Shown one piece after another: positions 1 through 10,790 of a stretch of DNA of 64,000 bases. Location: NCBI GenBank assembly GCA_002049455.2, contig KV918761.1, positions 372,001-436,000 of the forward strand. Reading direction: 5' to 3'. Position numbers and translations under genes: made by a program. Numbering within the stretch: the stretch's first letter is position 1; each line of letters starts with the position of its first letter. Origin of the DNA: Porphyra umbilicalis. Lineage: Eukaryota; Rhodophyta; Bangiophyceae; Bangiales; Bangiaceae. The notes beneath the pieces are model-generated. The model searched no databases. It was not told the DNA's origin and saw nothing but the letters and a program-made list of their open reading frames with translations.

Positions 1-16
1 TCGCTACACTCAAGCC

Positions 17-757
17 ATGCTCAAAAACATTTGCAACGGATCCGTGAGCCCTGGTATCAACGGAGGCGCGGTCGACTCGCCCGTACACGATTGTCTCTCA
101 TGGTTGACCCCGCCCGGACAGTTGGAAGGCAGGAACAGAGACTGTACTCGCCCTCTTCGATGCGTCGTGAAGAAAGCCGTTGAGAAATGCGCGGGGAACA
201 TTGAATATGTTGCGAGTGGCTGGACGAGCAAGCGGCGCGTAGTGAAGGCAGCGTTGAGAAAGGGACTGCGTACTCGCTGCAACCGCAGGCGTACCTCTGC
301 AAGAATGCTTGCGTATCGTACACTGGGAGTGTACATGGACAATGATGACAAGGAGGCCTCAAAGGAGCGCGTCGTTATCACCACTGGTGTGCACAATGCG
401 TCTGAAGCAGCGGAACTGGCCGCGCTGGCCACCCCGGGAAGCGTCAGTTACCGCTTGAAGCTCAACGACCGCGCCCGGGAGCTCGTTGGCGGTCCTGCCC
501 TAGGTGAATTTTTGGTTCCTTCTTGCCGACACATTGGCGACACACCGCGGTCGAGTGTCGCCAACGTGTCGCGCAGGGGGGCTAACTGTGTCGGAAACGG
601 GAGCACCATGGGAGCACGCCGGCAGCGGATAAGCATCCGGCCGTGCCGGATACAGGACAGACTTACGCAGGGCTTGAATGCCCTTAAAAGCGGAATTATT
701 GGGCATCGAACAAGTCCCGTATTGATGAAGACTTATGGCGACTTATTGCACACTTGA
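17..757 (+). pseudogene. R1-family protein, copy A (5' half conserved)
   Basis: The ATG at 17 opens a 246-residue frame. Its first roughly 155 residues align collinearly with the protein at 48403-49119: shared stretches include CLSW.PPGQLEG, KGLRTRCNRRRTSAR and YRTLGVYMD. The similarity ends near 490, after the residues RARELV, where the full copy goes on into its acidic C-terminal half. The rest of this frame looks unrelated, so the copy is truncated, interrupted, or continues in an exon I cannot place. Bases 525-570 hold a short imperfect inverted repeat (TTGGCGACAC / GTGTCGCCAA). The N-terminus is basic (Arg/Lys-rich), with no signal peptide or membrane segment. I do not recognise the family. 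The start is supported by the matching ATG and similar bases just upstream in the other copy. Confidence 0.55.
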
Positions 758-1147
758 AACAACTACGTATTTATGCACGCGGACTCGGCAAGTGCATTGC
801 ACCGAGACCGCACTAAGAGCATGGGCCAGTCAGGTCGCAGACGTCAGCCAGACACACTCATCATGTCTGTCCGAATGGCCCACAGCGTCAAATGAGAGTC
901 GGTTAGAATGAGTACAGGGCCTCCCAGACGCAGTGAGAGGGACCCGAGGATGCAATCAAAGATGCAGGTCATGATGTGGCCACAGAGCACGCGACGCGGG
1001 CATCGAAGCCGGGCACAGGGCAACAGAACAATGAGCCGCGGGTAACGGGCCGAGGGTTGTCTCGTTACCTTTGGCGCGCGCACGACGCGGCGGGGGCACG
1101 GCGGTCATGGACGCGAGGATCTCGCGCGCGACCTGCAGTGTGCACTC
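758..1147. other. No gene seen
   Basis: Non-repetitive sequence between the R1 copy and the GC-rich tract. I see no convincing coding frame, RNA gene or repeat. Confidence 0.4.
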
Positions 1148-1960
1148 TTGACCGCCGCGAATGATGCGCGCTGGCATGAGGTCCCGCGACCGCGCCGGCT
1201 CCGCTGCCGCGCCCACCTCCATTCCCACCCCCAGCCCCACCCCCACCGCCAGCACAGCCCCCGCCACGTCATTTGTCCCCGGGACGGTGGCCAATGCCGC
1301 CGGTGGCGCCGCCGCTGCCGCCTCCTGGGCCGCGAAGCGAGCATCCTCCGGAGCCCGGAAGAGAGAACCGACGCAGTTGCCCCCGCCACAGCGCGCGCCG
1401 TCGCCGGCGTGACAAAAGCGGCCCCAATAGGCGCCGCCGGAGCGCGTCACCGGCAGCGGGCGCCGTCCATACTGTCAGTACTCTTGCCGGCAGAGCCGCC
1501 TCCGTAGCCGTCGCTGCCGGAGCGTGGCATTGCGCACCGCCAAGAGTGGAACTGCCATGCGCGGGAGCATGCCGGCGGCGGCATCCCCCGGAGCGTCGCA
1601 GCGGCTGCCATCGCTGTCGTCTCTACGTCAGCGACCGCCGTCGCTGCCATCACCGCCGCTTCCGGCAGCACCCAACGCGTGCCCCGAGGCCGACGCATCA
1701 GCGCAGCAGCGGGCACCAGCTCTGCTTCCAGTTCTCCTTCCGGCAAAGCCACCACGGCCGCAGCCGGAGCGTGGCAGCGTCATCCGCCGCCGTCACGGAG
1801 GGTGGCAGCGGCCACCACCGCCGCCACCGCCGCCGCCACCGCCGCCGCCACCACCACCGGTGCCGGCAACGTAGCGTCCTTCACGGCCACAGTCGCACAG
1901 CGCGGCGGCGGCCACCGCCGCCGCCACCGCCTCCACCACCGCTGCCGCCACAGAGCGTGG
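1148..1960. repeat. GC-rich imperfect trinucleotide tract
   Basis: Irregular runs of CCGCCGCCA-type triplets leading into a tandem array. Several frames on both strands are open only because the period is three and stop codons contain A or T. No frame shows protein-like composition, so no gene is called. Confidence 0.7.
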
Positions 1961-3000
1961 CATCGGCCACCACCGCCGCCACCGCCGCCGCCACCGCCGC
2001 CGCCGGCACCGCCGCCGCTACCACCGCCACCGCCACCGCTACCACCGCCGCCACTGCCGTCGCCACGAAGCGTGGCAATGGCCACCACCGCCGCCACTGC
2101 CGCTGCCACCGCCGCCGCCACCACCACCGGTGCCGGCAACGTAGCGTCCTCCACGGCCACAGCCGCACACCGCGGCGGCGGCCACCGCCGCTGCCACCGC
2201 CGCCGCCACCGCCACCGCCACCGCCGCCGCAACAGAGCTAGGCATCGGCCACCACCGCCGCCACCGCCGCCGCCACCGCCGCCGCCGGCACCGCCGCCGC
2301 TACCACCGCCACCGCCACCGCTACCACCGCCGCCACTGCCGTCGCCACGAAGCGTGGCAATGGCCACCACCGCCGCCACTGCCGCTGCCACCGCCGCCGC
2401 CACCACCACCGGTGCCGGCAACGTAGCGTCCTCCACGGCCACAGCCGCACACCGCGGCGGCGGCCACCGCCGCTGCCACCGCCGCCGCCACCGCCACCGC
2501 CACCGCCGCCGCAACAGAGCTAGGCATCGGCCACCACCGCCGCCACCGCCGCCGCCACCGCCGCCGCCGGCACCGCCGCCGCTACCACCGCCACCGCCAC
2601 CGCTACCACCGCCGCCACTGCCGTCGCCACGAAGCGTGGCAATGGCCACCACCGCCGCCACTGCCGCTGCCACCGCCGCCGCCACCACCACCGGTGCCGG
2701 CAACGTAGCGTCCTCCACGGCCACAGCCGCACACCGCGGCGGCGGCCACCGCCGCTGCCACCGCCGCCGCCACCGCCACCGCCACCGCCGCCGCAACAGA
2801 GCTAGGCATCGGCCACCACCGCTGCCACCGCCGCCGCCACCGCCGCCGCCGGCACCGCCGCCGCTGCCACCGCCACCGCCACCGCTACCACCGCCGCCAC
2901 CGCCGTCGCCACGGAGCGTGGCACTGGCCACCAACGCCGCCACTGCCGCTGCCACCGCCGACGCCACCACCGCCGCCACCGCCGCCGCCACGGATCGTGG
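1961..3000. repeat. 282-bp tandem repeat made of CCG/CCA triplets
   Basis: Units beginning CATCGGCCACCACCGC start at 1961, 2243, 2525 and 2807, exactly 282 bp apart. Units 2 and 3 are almost identical; unit 1 differs in its left part and unit 4 is partial and diverged. Each unit is itself built of CCGCCGCCACCG triplets. 282 is a multiple of three, so long frames stay open on both strands, but predicted products are only Gly, Ala, Arg, Trp or Pro runs. I treat it as a higher-order minisatellite. Confidence 0.9.
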
Positions 3001-3361
3001 CCCTGGCCACCACCGCCGCCACCACTGTCGCCGCCCGAACCGCCGCGGCTCCCCACGGCCACTGCCGCAGAGTGTGGCAGCGGCGACCGCCGCCGCCACC
3101 GCCGCCGCCACCGCCGCCGCGGTCGGGCTTGCGTGCGGGCCGACGCTGGACAATGACCGCGGCAGCTGCAGAGAAGACGAAGACACGACTAAGGCGGCTA
3201 TCGTGGCCGCCTTTCCTGCAAAGAGGAAAAATGGGAACGCGATGCTCACACCACGCGGACGATCAAAAGCAGAGTCCAGCTCGTGATACGCTGGTTAGTA
3301 AGCGCACAGATGCACCCCAAGCACAACCACAAATGACCAGTAGGGAAAAACCGATACTCTC
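3001..3361. other. End of GC tract and 3' flank of the minus-strand gene
   Basis: CCG-rich sequence to about 3120, then ordinary sequence immediately downstream of the minus-strand stop at 3362. Nothing else is seen. Confidence 0.4.
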
Positions 3362-5833
3362 TTACTGGCGACCATCCCGCAGGATCAATAGTGACACACC
3401 TCCAGCAGTCCTGCGGCGACGCTTGGCAGATCGACCGCGGCGGTCGCCCGCCGTCGCATCCGACAGCGCGGAGTCGCTCGCGCCACTGGCGTCGTCCATC
3501 GACGATGCTGTCTGGCACCGTCTTCTTTCCAACAGCGACTCTCCCGGGACGTCACTGTCGTCCTGCAAGTGCTTTCGTCGACGGTCGGCACGCTCGTCGG
3601 CCGACGAGGACTCGATCTCGTTGACCATGGCATCGTCGTCGTTCGTCTCCTCGTCGATGCTGGAGTCACAGATCAGGTCGATCATGACCCGCACCCGCTC
3701 AATCCTTGCCAGCTCTTTCGCAGAGGAGTCCTGCGCGGCCGTCAGGTCGAGGCTCTCCCGCTCCGCCAGCTTCTCCCCGTCGTCCCCGACGTCGAGCTTT
3801 AAGTACGTGGCCCACACACAGCCAGAGCGGACAGCGTCGCCGACGAGGAAGTCAAGTTCGTAGGCAAACACCGCGCGGTGCGCCTTATGGTGCGACTGCT
3901 GGTCCTTCTGGACCTGCTTAGCGCCAAAGGCCACGTTCATGAGTTCCATGAGGATCTGTGTTCGTGGAGCACATGTGAGTGTGAGAGAAGGAACGGCATG
4001 CAATCGATCGATGGCGGGCACGGGAAAATACAAGGAGAGCACACAACCGCAGAAGGGTCAGTACGCGTCGCAGGCATCACCCACAGGATAGAAAACAAGA
4101 ACCGAGACAAAGCAGCCGACGCAGCCCCAAGCTCTGCCCAGTCTAAGGATGGGGATGCACACGGACCTTAACAGATATCCACGCGAGATGCGCTCTCGTT
4201 GCAACCAACCGATCCCCATAGACTTGTAAGCCAGAGCCCCCATCCTTTTTCTCCACCCGCAGACGGCTGGGCGTCGCGTCCGTCCTGCCAACGTTGTTCT
4301 TGAAGGCTCGGAACGCCTCGACAAACCCCTTGCGGCCGCGCACCGTCATCAAGTAGCGGCGGCCGCGGAGCCACCATTTCGCCTTGTCCGACTTGGTGGT
4401 CAGGGGCGCCACTGCCACGCCATTATCGTCCTCTTCTCCCGTATTCAGTGGCGCGTCAAATGCGGCGCCCGCCGACCACGCCTTCACCACTGTCCGCCCG
4501 ATAGAGTGGTGGACGTTAGAGCGCGCGCGACAGCAGATGACTAGAATAAGGTCGTCAAGTCTGACACGGCGCTTGCGAGGCGCGGTCGTGGGAGCCGGCG
4601 GCGACGGCGTTATGTCATCAGCTGCAGCGGCAGCTGCTGCGGCGCCAGCAGGCGGCCAGGTGGGCGAGGTGGCCGCGACGGGCGTGGCGACTGTCGGCGT
4701 CCTTCCCTGTTTCGGCGGCAGGCGCTTGGTGAGCAGCCATTTGGCCTGCTGCTTAGAGCAACCGAATGTGCGCTCGATAACCTTGCGAAAAAGCACGGCC
4801 GAGTTGGCTTCGCCGTGGTAGACGTCGTCAGCAAAGGATGGCCGGTTCATGTAGGGACGCACGAGGTCGCGCACAGCGTGGCGGATCGCCGCTCGGAGCA
4901 GGAGCTTCTCCTTCAGCGTCTTGGCCGCCTCCCACTCCGGGGGGACCGTGATGGAAGCAGGACTGCTTTCACCACGAGCGCGTCCACCGCGATTTCCGCC
5001 ACTTTGGCCCCCATCGACGTCCAGACCGGCGCGAGAACCGGCAGAGGGGAGATGCGCTTGTGTGGGCGACACGCGTGGAGGTGCGGTGGACGGAGGCGAT
5101 TCCTCTTCGTCGTCCACCTCATCATCGCCGTGATCAGGCGGCATTGACACAGTGTTGGGTGCTCGGCGCTGCGGCATGGGGAGCTCCTCTTCGCGTGCCG
5201 CCAGAGCGGCACCTGCTGCAGTCGGGGGTGCCACTATCGTCCGAGCGCGAGGGCCCTTGTGCACTGGGTCGCGCGCAGCCCTCGGACGGTCCGGACGCGC
5301 GACCACGAGCGCATCTGCGTCCGCGACGACAAGGTCGATGTCGATGCCAGGGTCGGTATGGCCACGTCCGGGGCGGTAACGTCCTCTACCCCGTGTAAAC
5401 GCGCCGTCTCCCTCCCCGGTGCTCCCGGCCTCGTCAGCGGCCGCCACCGGAGCCGCGCCGACGCCACGCGACCTGCGTCGCGTACGCCGAGCGCCGCGCT
5501 CCCCCGTTAACCAGCGCTTCCGACCAGCTCGCATTCGGGCGCGCTCCTGGGCCTCCAACGCAGACTCATCCGGCTCGTCGCCGCTTCGCAGCACGCGTCG
5601 TGCGCCTCCTTCACCGTGTGCGGCGTCCGTCTCAGTTGTTTCGACTGCGCGCGGCTGTTGCGCGACGGGCGGACGATCAGAGCGTCCCGGCTCATCCGCC
5701 GACGCACGCACAGGCGTTGCAGCCTGCCTCGTTGTTTGCGAGTGCTGGCCAGCGGCCGCACCACTGCGGCGTGTGACGGCACCAGTCGACGCCACCCGAC
5801 GAGGCGCAGCAGCCTTCGACGCACGTGCCCCCC
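3362..5833 (-). CDS. Two-exon protein of unknown function, 5' side cut by copia A1
   Basis: Function not recognised. Reading right to left, exon 1 runs from the copia junction at 5833 to about 4173 and exon 2 from 3955 to 3362. The join is phase 0: the donor is GTTAAG (or GTCCGT six bases on), and the acceptor CGAACACAG follows a pyrimidine-rich stretch. Together they encode about 750 residues. The N-terminal part is Arg/Ala/Asp-rich and probably disordered. A compact helical segment follows (about 4730-4930; motifs EKLLLRAAIRHAVRDLV, FGCSKQQAKWLL), then a basic block near 4290-4390 (KWWLRGRRYLM, KGFVEAFRAFKN). Exon 2 begins MELMNVAFGAKQ and ends in an acidic then Arg-rich tail. The frame runs straight from the copia LTR into coding sequence, so the original start lies beyond 10790. 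Nuclear or DNA-binding roles are possible from composition only. Confidence 0.6.
3956..4173 (-). other. Predicted intron
   Basis: A 218-bp GT-AG interval on the minus strand. The donor GTTAAG follows codons for Trp-Ile-Ser; a tract CCTTCTCTCACACTCAC lies before the acceptor CACAG. Both sides are phase 0. The alternative donor GTCCGT six bases downstream is also phase 0 and would add two residues. Confidence 0.55.
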
Positions 5834-6252
5834 TGTTGAAACGCAGTGAGGATAGGGGTTGGGGGACCACGGTGAAGTGGTTGAGTGGCTTGAGCTTGTG
5901 TGTGTGTGTGCGAACGTGCTTTGTTGGTTGTCCTAAGGATCGCCCGCCTCTCCCAACCGAGAGCACCTCTCAAATAGTCCCCACCGGCCCAAGTGCTCCC
6001 CCCCTCTCGCGCCCACAACGACGCCCACGCCCTCGCACCAAATCGAATCACTCACCAAATCAAAAGCCACTAGAGCAATGCGAAGATCAAATCCAAAACA
6101 TGCCAAAAGTAACGCCCCAAGATGACCCAACACAAATGTGTGCAACTTGACCACGTCTTGCAAATGTACCATGTGGGGTACCATAAGGGTTACCGACCAT
6201 CATCCCTCCGCGAACCGCCAGTGGAGCCGGCGACGAGCATCACAGTCCAACA
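5834..6252 (-). repeat. Copia A1 3' LTR
   Basis: 419 bp, TG...CA ends. Contains a TG-dinucleotide run near 5900. Followed on the plus strand by CTCCTCTTTGC, the complement of the polypurine tract. Confidence 0.95.
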
Positions 6253-6377
6253 CTCCTCTTTGCTTGTTGCCGCGGCGGTTCTTGTATTCAGCAAAGCCCC
6301 ATGGCCTCGACATGCTTGTCGTGCTTGGTCTTGCCGAGCTCCTTCGTCATCGGGTCCGCCACCATGTCGTCCGTTGC

Positions 6378-9300
6378 TCAATGCTCCAATGTCACCTTGT
6401 CCGTCGTGATGGCCTTGCGCACAAAGTGGTAGCGAATGTCGACGTGCTTAGTGCGCTTGTGCTCGACGGGGTTCTTGGAGAAGTCAGTGCACCCGCTGTT
6501 GTCGACCTTGATGTTGATCGGCTCGCCCGAGATCGCTGTCCGTAGCCCTTGAGTTGCAACGCTTTGCACGAGCTTGTTTAGCCAAACAGCTTCCTTGCTG
6601 GCCTCACATAGAGCCATGTACTCAGCTTCCATCGTCGACAGCGCCACCGTCTTCTGCAACTTAAAACTCCAGCTGACGGCTGCTTCGCCAAAGATGAAGG
6701 TGAAGCCCGTCGTAGAACGTCGCGTCGTGGTCACCCGCCCAGTCGGCATCACTAAAGCCTTGTAGAACACAGGAAGAGTTCTTGTCGAATACCAGCCCCT
6801 TGTCCATCGAACCCTTAAAGTACCGTAGAACGCGCTTGATCGTCGCCCAATGCTCCTTGCCGTAGCACGAAACAAACCGACTCAGCTTCCCGATAGCGAA
6901 GGCGAGGTCAGGACGTGTCCCGACCATCAGGTACATCAGACTGCCGACAGCTTCGCGGTAGGGCAGCACGTCGTCGCTCTCGTCGGCCTTGACCAGCTGC
7001 AGGCCCACCTCCAGCGGCGTTCCGATCGGGTTGCACTCCGCCATCCCGAACTTCTCCAGCACTTGCGCCGCGTACTTGCCCTGCGACAGCTTGAGGGTGC
7101 CCAACGCCTTTTCACGCCCACTCTCTAGCCCGAGGATGACCTTCGCCTCGCCCAGGTCCTTCATCTCAAAACGCTTGTGCAGAGCCTCCTTAATCTTGTA
7201 GATCGCCGCCAGGCTTGATGCCACCAACAGTAGATCGTCGACGTACACCAGGACGATGATGATTTCGCCGTCATCCATAAGGAGGTAGAGGCATGCACCC
7301 GGGTCAATGTTATTGAACCCTTGTGACTTGAGGAAGTCGTCGAGCTTGGCGTACCACATCTTGGGAGCTTGCTTCAGCCCATACAGCGCTTGGAGGAGGC
7401 GACACACCTTGTCAGGATACGTCGGATCGAGATAGCCGTCTGGCTGCTCCAAGTAGACCTGCTCGTCAAGGTCGCCGTTGAGGAATGCCGTCTTGACGTC
7501 CATCTGATGTAGCTCCCACCCGTTCGCCGCCGTCATCGCCAGGATGCATCGGATGGTAGTGAACTTGGCCACCGGCGCGAACGTCTCGTTGAAGTCGAGC
7601 CCCTTGATCTGCCGGTTCCCCATGAAGCACAGGCGCGCCTTGTGCCGCGTCGTGTTGTTCCCGTTCTTTTCAAGCTCGTTCTTGACCTTGTAAACCCACT
7701 TGCCCTTCAGCACGCGTCGACTGGCCGGGCGATCCGTCAAGCTCCAAGTCTTGTTCTTGCGGATGGCCTCCATCTCCTCGTCCATAGCAATCTTCCACTT
7801 AGCCGATTCTTGCCCTTGAACGGCTTGCACGTACGTCGTGGGCGCCTCGTGAGCAACCAGGCTCATCGTTCGCCAGTACTCGACAGGTGGTCGCCGCGCT
7901 CTGCCGCTCCGACGCAGCGTGTCTTGAGAGCCGCCACAACCTTGATTGTCGTCCGCGGACTTGTCAGATCCATCGTCTTGCTTGTCATCCTTGTCGTCAT
8001 TGTCAGCATCTACGTCTTCGCCTTCGCTTGTAGAACGCAAGCCCGTCTAGACTTCGACGTTTTCGTCTCCGGGGAGCTCCTCTGCAACTTCTGCCACCTC
8101 GCTTACGTTCGTCTCGGCGAACACGACGCTTCGTGCCTTGACGACCTTGCCGTCGTCGAGGATGACCTTGTACGCCTTGCTGCCGTCGGGATAGCCTAAG
8201 AAGACGCCCTTCGCGGCCTTGTCGCCAAACTTGCCGTCGATGTGACTCTTGTGCAGCACAACCCAGCATGTCGACCCAAACACCCGTATGTGGCTTACGT
8301 TGGGCTTATTCCCGGTCCACAGCTCAAAAGGCGGCTTGCCAACGGGAAGCGCCCTGTTAGTGACGCGGTTCTTGATGTACACCGCCGTCTTGATGGCATC
8401 CGCCCAAAGATTCTGATCGACGTCCTTGTGTTGCATCATCGTGCGAGCCATCTCCACGAGAACTCGGTTAAGCCGCTCAGCAACTCCGTTCTGCTGCCGC
8501 GTGTCGGGCACCGTGGTCTGGTGCGTCGTGCCGTTCTCATCGTGAAGAGCCTTGAATTCGTTCGACACGTACTCGCCTCATTGTCGGATCGCAGGATCTT
8601 GATTTTGGTTCCTGTGTGCAGCTGGGCCATAGTCAGCCACTTCTTGTACTCAGAGATCAGATCGCTCTTCTTCTGCAGGAAGACCACGTCGGTCCAACGG
8701 GAGAAGTCGTCAGTGAAGGTGCCGAAGTAGAGCGCACCGCCACGCGACGGCTCCGACATTGGCCCGCCCAGGTCCGAGTGCACGAGCTGCAGGCGCTTGG
8801 TCACTCGACCTCCTCCTGCACTAGGAATAGGCGTCATAGCCGCCTTCCCATACACGCACGGCTCGCAGACGTCCTTGACCGCCATGGAAGTGCACTTGAG
8901 TCCATCGATGTCCTTGTTCTTGATCATCCGCTTAACGCCAGCCACGTTGACGTGCCCAAGGCGCTCATGCCAGAGCTGAAGAGAGGCCGCCGCAGCAATA
9001 TCCGACAGTGGGGCCATGTCCAGGTGGTAGAGCCCGTTCTTACGAATGCCGCACGCAGCAGTCCTCTCGTTCATCTTGATGATCGTCTTACCGCCCTTGA
9101 ATGACACTTCCGCCCCACGCTCCTCCATCATGCTGACCAACATGAGGTTGAAGCCCATTGTAGGAACATGGAGTACATTCTCCAAATTGATCTTGCGCGT
9201 CTTGCCGTGAACGATGACATTAACCACGACGGTTCCGACGCCCGCCGTGGCTACGGACCCCTTGTCACCCATCGTGACGCTCCGTCCCGTGGTCGTATGG

Positions 9301-10211
9301 TAGTCGTCGAAGCACCCGCGCATCCAGCACATGTGTGCAGACGCCGCAGAGTCCACAAGCCACGACTTGGAGATGTCATCGGTGTCAGCTGCATTTCCCA
9401 CCAGACAGATGGCGTCGTCGCTGCCGCTACCATCGTCAGCCGCAATCGCGGCCACCTTGTCCTGTCTCTGCTTCTTGGCTTTGGGCTCTGGGCAATCGCG
9501 AGAGATGTGCGCAGACGTATGGCAGTAGTAGCACTCGATCTTGGAGAGGTCACCACGGCGGCGTTGACCTCGATAGTTGGCGCCGACGAGTGCCATGTCG
9601 CCAATGCGCTTCGTCGCCGGTGACTTGTCCGCCGGCCGCCGCTCCTCCTGAAGCAAGCGGCTTTTGACAAAGTCGAGGCTCAGCTCGTCCTTGCCCTTGG
9701 CGTCGAGAGCCACCAGCAGGTTCTCGTACTTGGACGTCAGCCCGTTGAGGACACTCATCGCAACGTCAATCTCCGTCACCTCGCCGCCCATGGCCTTGAG
9801 GCTCTCGCAGAGGTTGCGCACGCGGTTGATGTAGCTCAGCATGCCCTCGCCGAAGGTCATTTCGACGGTGTGGAACTCGCGTCGCGCCTTCATCTTGTTC
9901 ATCAAACTCTTTCGCTGGAAGACACTTTGCAGCGTCGACCACATTTCCGCCGTCGTCTTGCAGCCCGACACGTGCTCGAGCTGCTCAGACCCAAGGGTGA
10001 GCCCGATGATGGCGCTCGCCTTCGTGTCTCGACGCTTCCACACCGCCAACTCACGGGCATCCGCGTCCGTCGGCTTGCCGTCTTCGTCAAGCATATCGTC
10101 CAGGTCGCGCAGCGCGAGGACCATCTTAATGCGCTGACGCCATTCGTGGAAGTTCGTCTCCGTCAACTTATCGATCTTGATGCCGCCCATGCCGGCAGCG
10201 CCTCCGTCCAT
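6378..10211 (-). pseudogene. Copia A1 Gag-Pol polyprotein, broken
   Basis: ATG at 10211 (MDGGAAGMGG). Order: Gag (UBN2-like), zinc knuckle (C-x2-C-x4-H-x4-C, near 9530), aspartic protease (WLVDSAASAH near 9360), GAG-pre-integrase (LWHERLGH), integrase core (HSDLGG; RSDN), reverse transcriptase with YVDD near 7240, and RNase H. Compared with A2 there are at least two private lesions: a one-base deletion near 8577 inside the integrase SDNGGEY motif, and a TAG at about 8047 where A2 has a Glu codon. A third break, a frame change just after DADWAGD near 6720, is shared with A2. The protein could not be made as one chain. Confidence 0.93.
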
Positions 10212-10360
10212 GATGTCTTCTTGTCGTAGCGCCCGACCTTGCCGAGCCGTGCGCCTTGACCGTCACGTCCTTGAACCACCTTGACCTCGTCTTCTTCGCA
10301 CTTGCCGCGACCGTCGCGACACCAGCTGGCACACCTTGCTCTTGTCACAGCCCCGGCTCT

Positions 10361-10372
10361 GGGCCCATAACC
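10361..10372 (-). other. Copia A1 primer-binding site (initiator tRNA-Met anticodon region)
   Basis: GGGCCCATAACC on the plus strand touches the LTR at 10373. It equals the anticodon-loop region of plant-type initiator tRNA-Met, so the minus-strand element can pair with an internal tRNA fragment, as in Drosophila copia and Ty5, rather than with the tRNA 3' end. Confidence 0.7.
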
Positions 10373-10790
10373 TGTTGAAACGCAGTGAGGATAGGGGTTG
10401 GGGGACCACGGTGAAGTGGTTGAGTGGCTTGAGCTTGTGTGTGTGTGTGCGAACGTGCTTTGTTGGTTGTCCTAAGGATCGCCCGCCTCTCCCAACCGAG
10501 AGCACCTCTAAAACAGTCCCCACCGGCCCAAGTGCTCCCCCTTCTCGCGCCCACACCGACGCCCACGCCCTCGCACCAAATCGAATCACTCACCAAATCA
10601 AAAGCCACTAGAGCAAAGCGAAGATCAAATCCAAAACATGCCAAAAGTAACGCCCCAAGATCACCCAACACGAGTGTGTGCAACTTGAACACGTCTTGCA
10701 AATGTACCATGTGGGGTACCATAAGGGTCACCGACCACCATGCATCCGCGAACCGCCAGTGGAGCCGGCGACGAGCATCACAGTCCAACA
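10373..10790 (-). repeat. Copia A1 5' LTR
   Basis: 418 bp, near-identical to 5834-6252. Begins directly after the primer-binding site and ends CCAACA before flank CCCCG. Confidence 0.95.

Larger units (their letters stand above)
5834..10790 (-). mobile_element. Ty1/copia retrotransposon A1 (full length, decayed)
   Basis: Two direct LTRs (5834-6252 and 10373-10790) start TGTTGAAACG and end AGTCCAACA, giving the usual TG...CA ends. Coding is on the minus strand in the copia order Gag, protease, integrase, reverse transcriptase, RNase H. A polypurine tract (GCAAAGAGGAG on the minus strand) abuts the left LTR and a primer-binding site abuts the right LTR. Flanks are CCCC on both sides; the fifth base differs (C left, G right). 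By eye the two LTRs agree at about 96-97 percent, so the insertion is fairly recent. It interrupts the gene that continues at 3362-5833. It is the same family as A2 at 22279-27234. Confidence 0.95.

Noticed and set aside
1148-3286. Frames of up to 535 (plus) and 489 (minus) codons in the triplet tract
   Set aside because: Open on both strands at once, made of Pro/Ala/Gly/Arg runs, and explained by a repeat with a period divisible by three in GC-rich DNA.
6138-6545. Short plus-strand frames in and near each copia LTR
   Set aside because: They recur in all four LTRs and are antisense to the element; no independent sign of coding.
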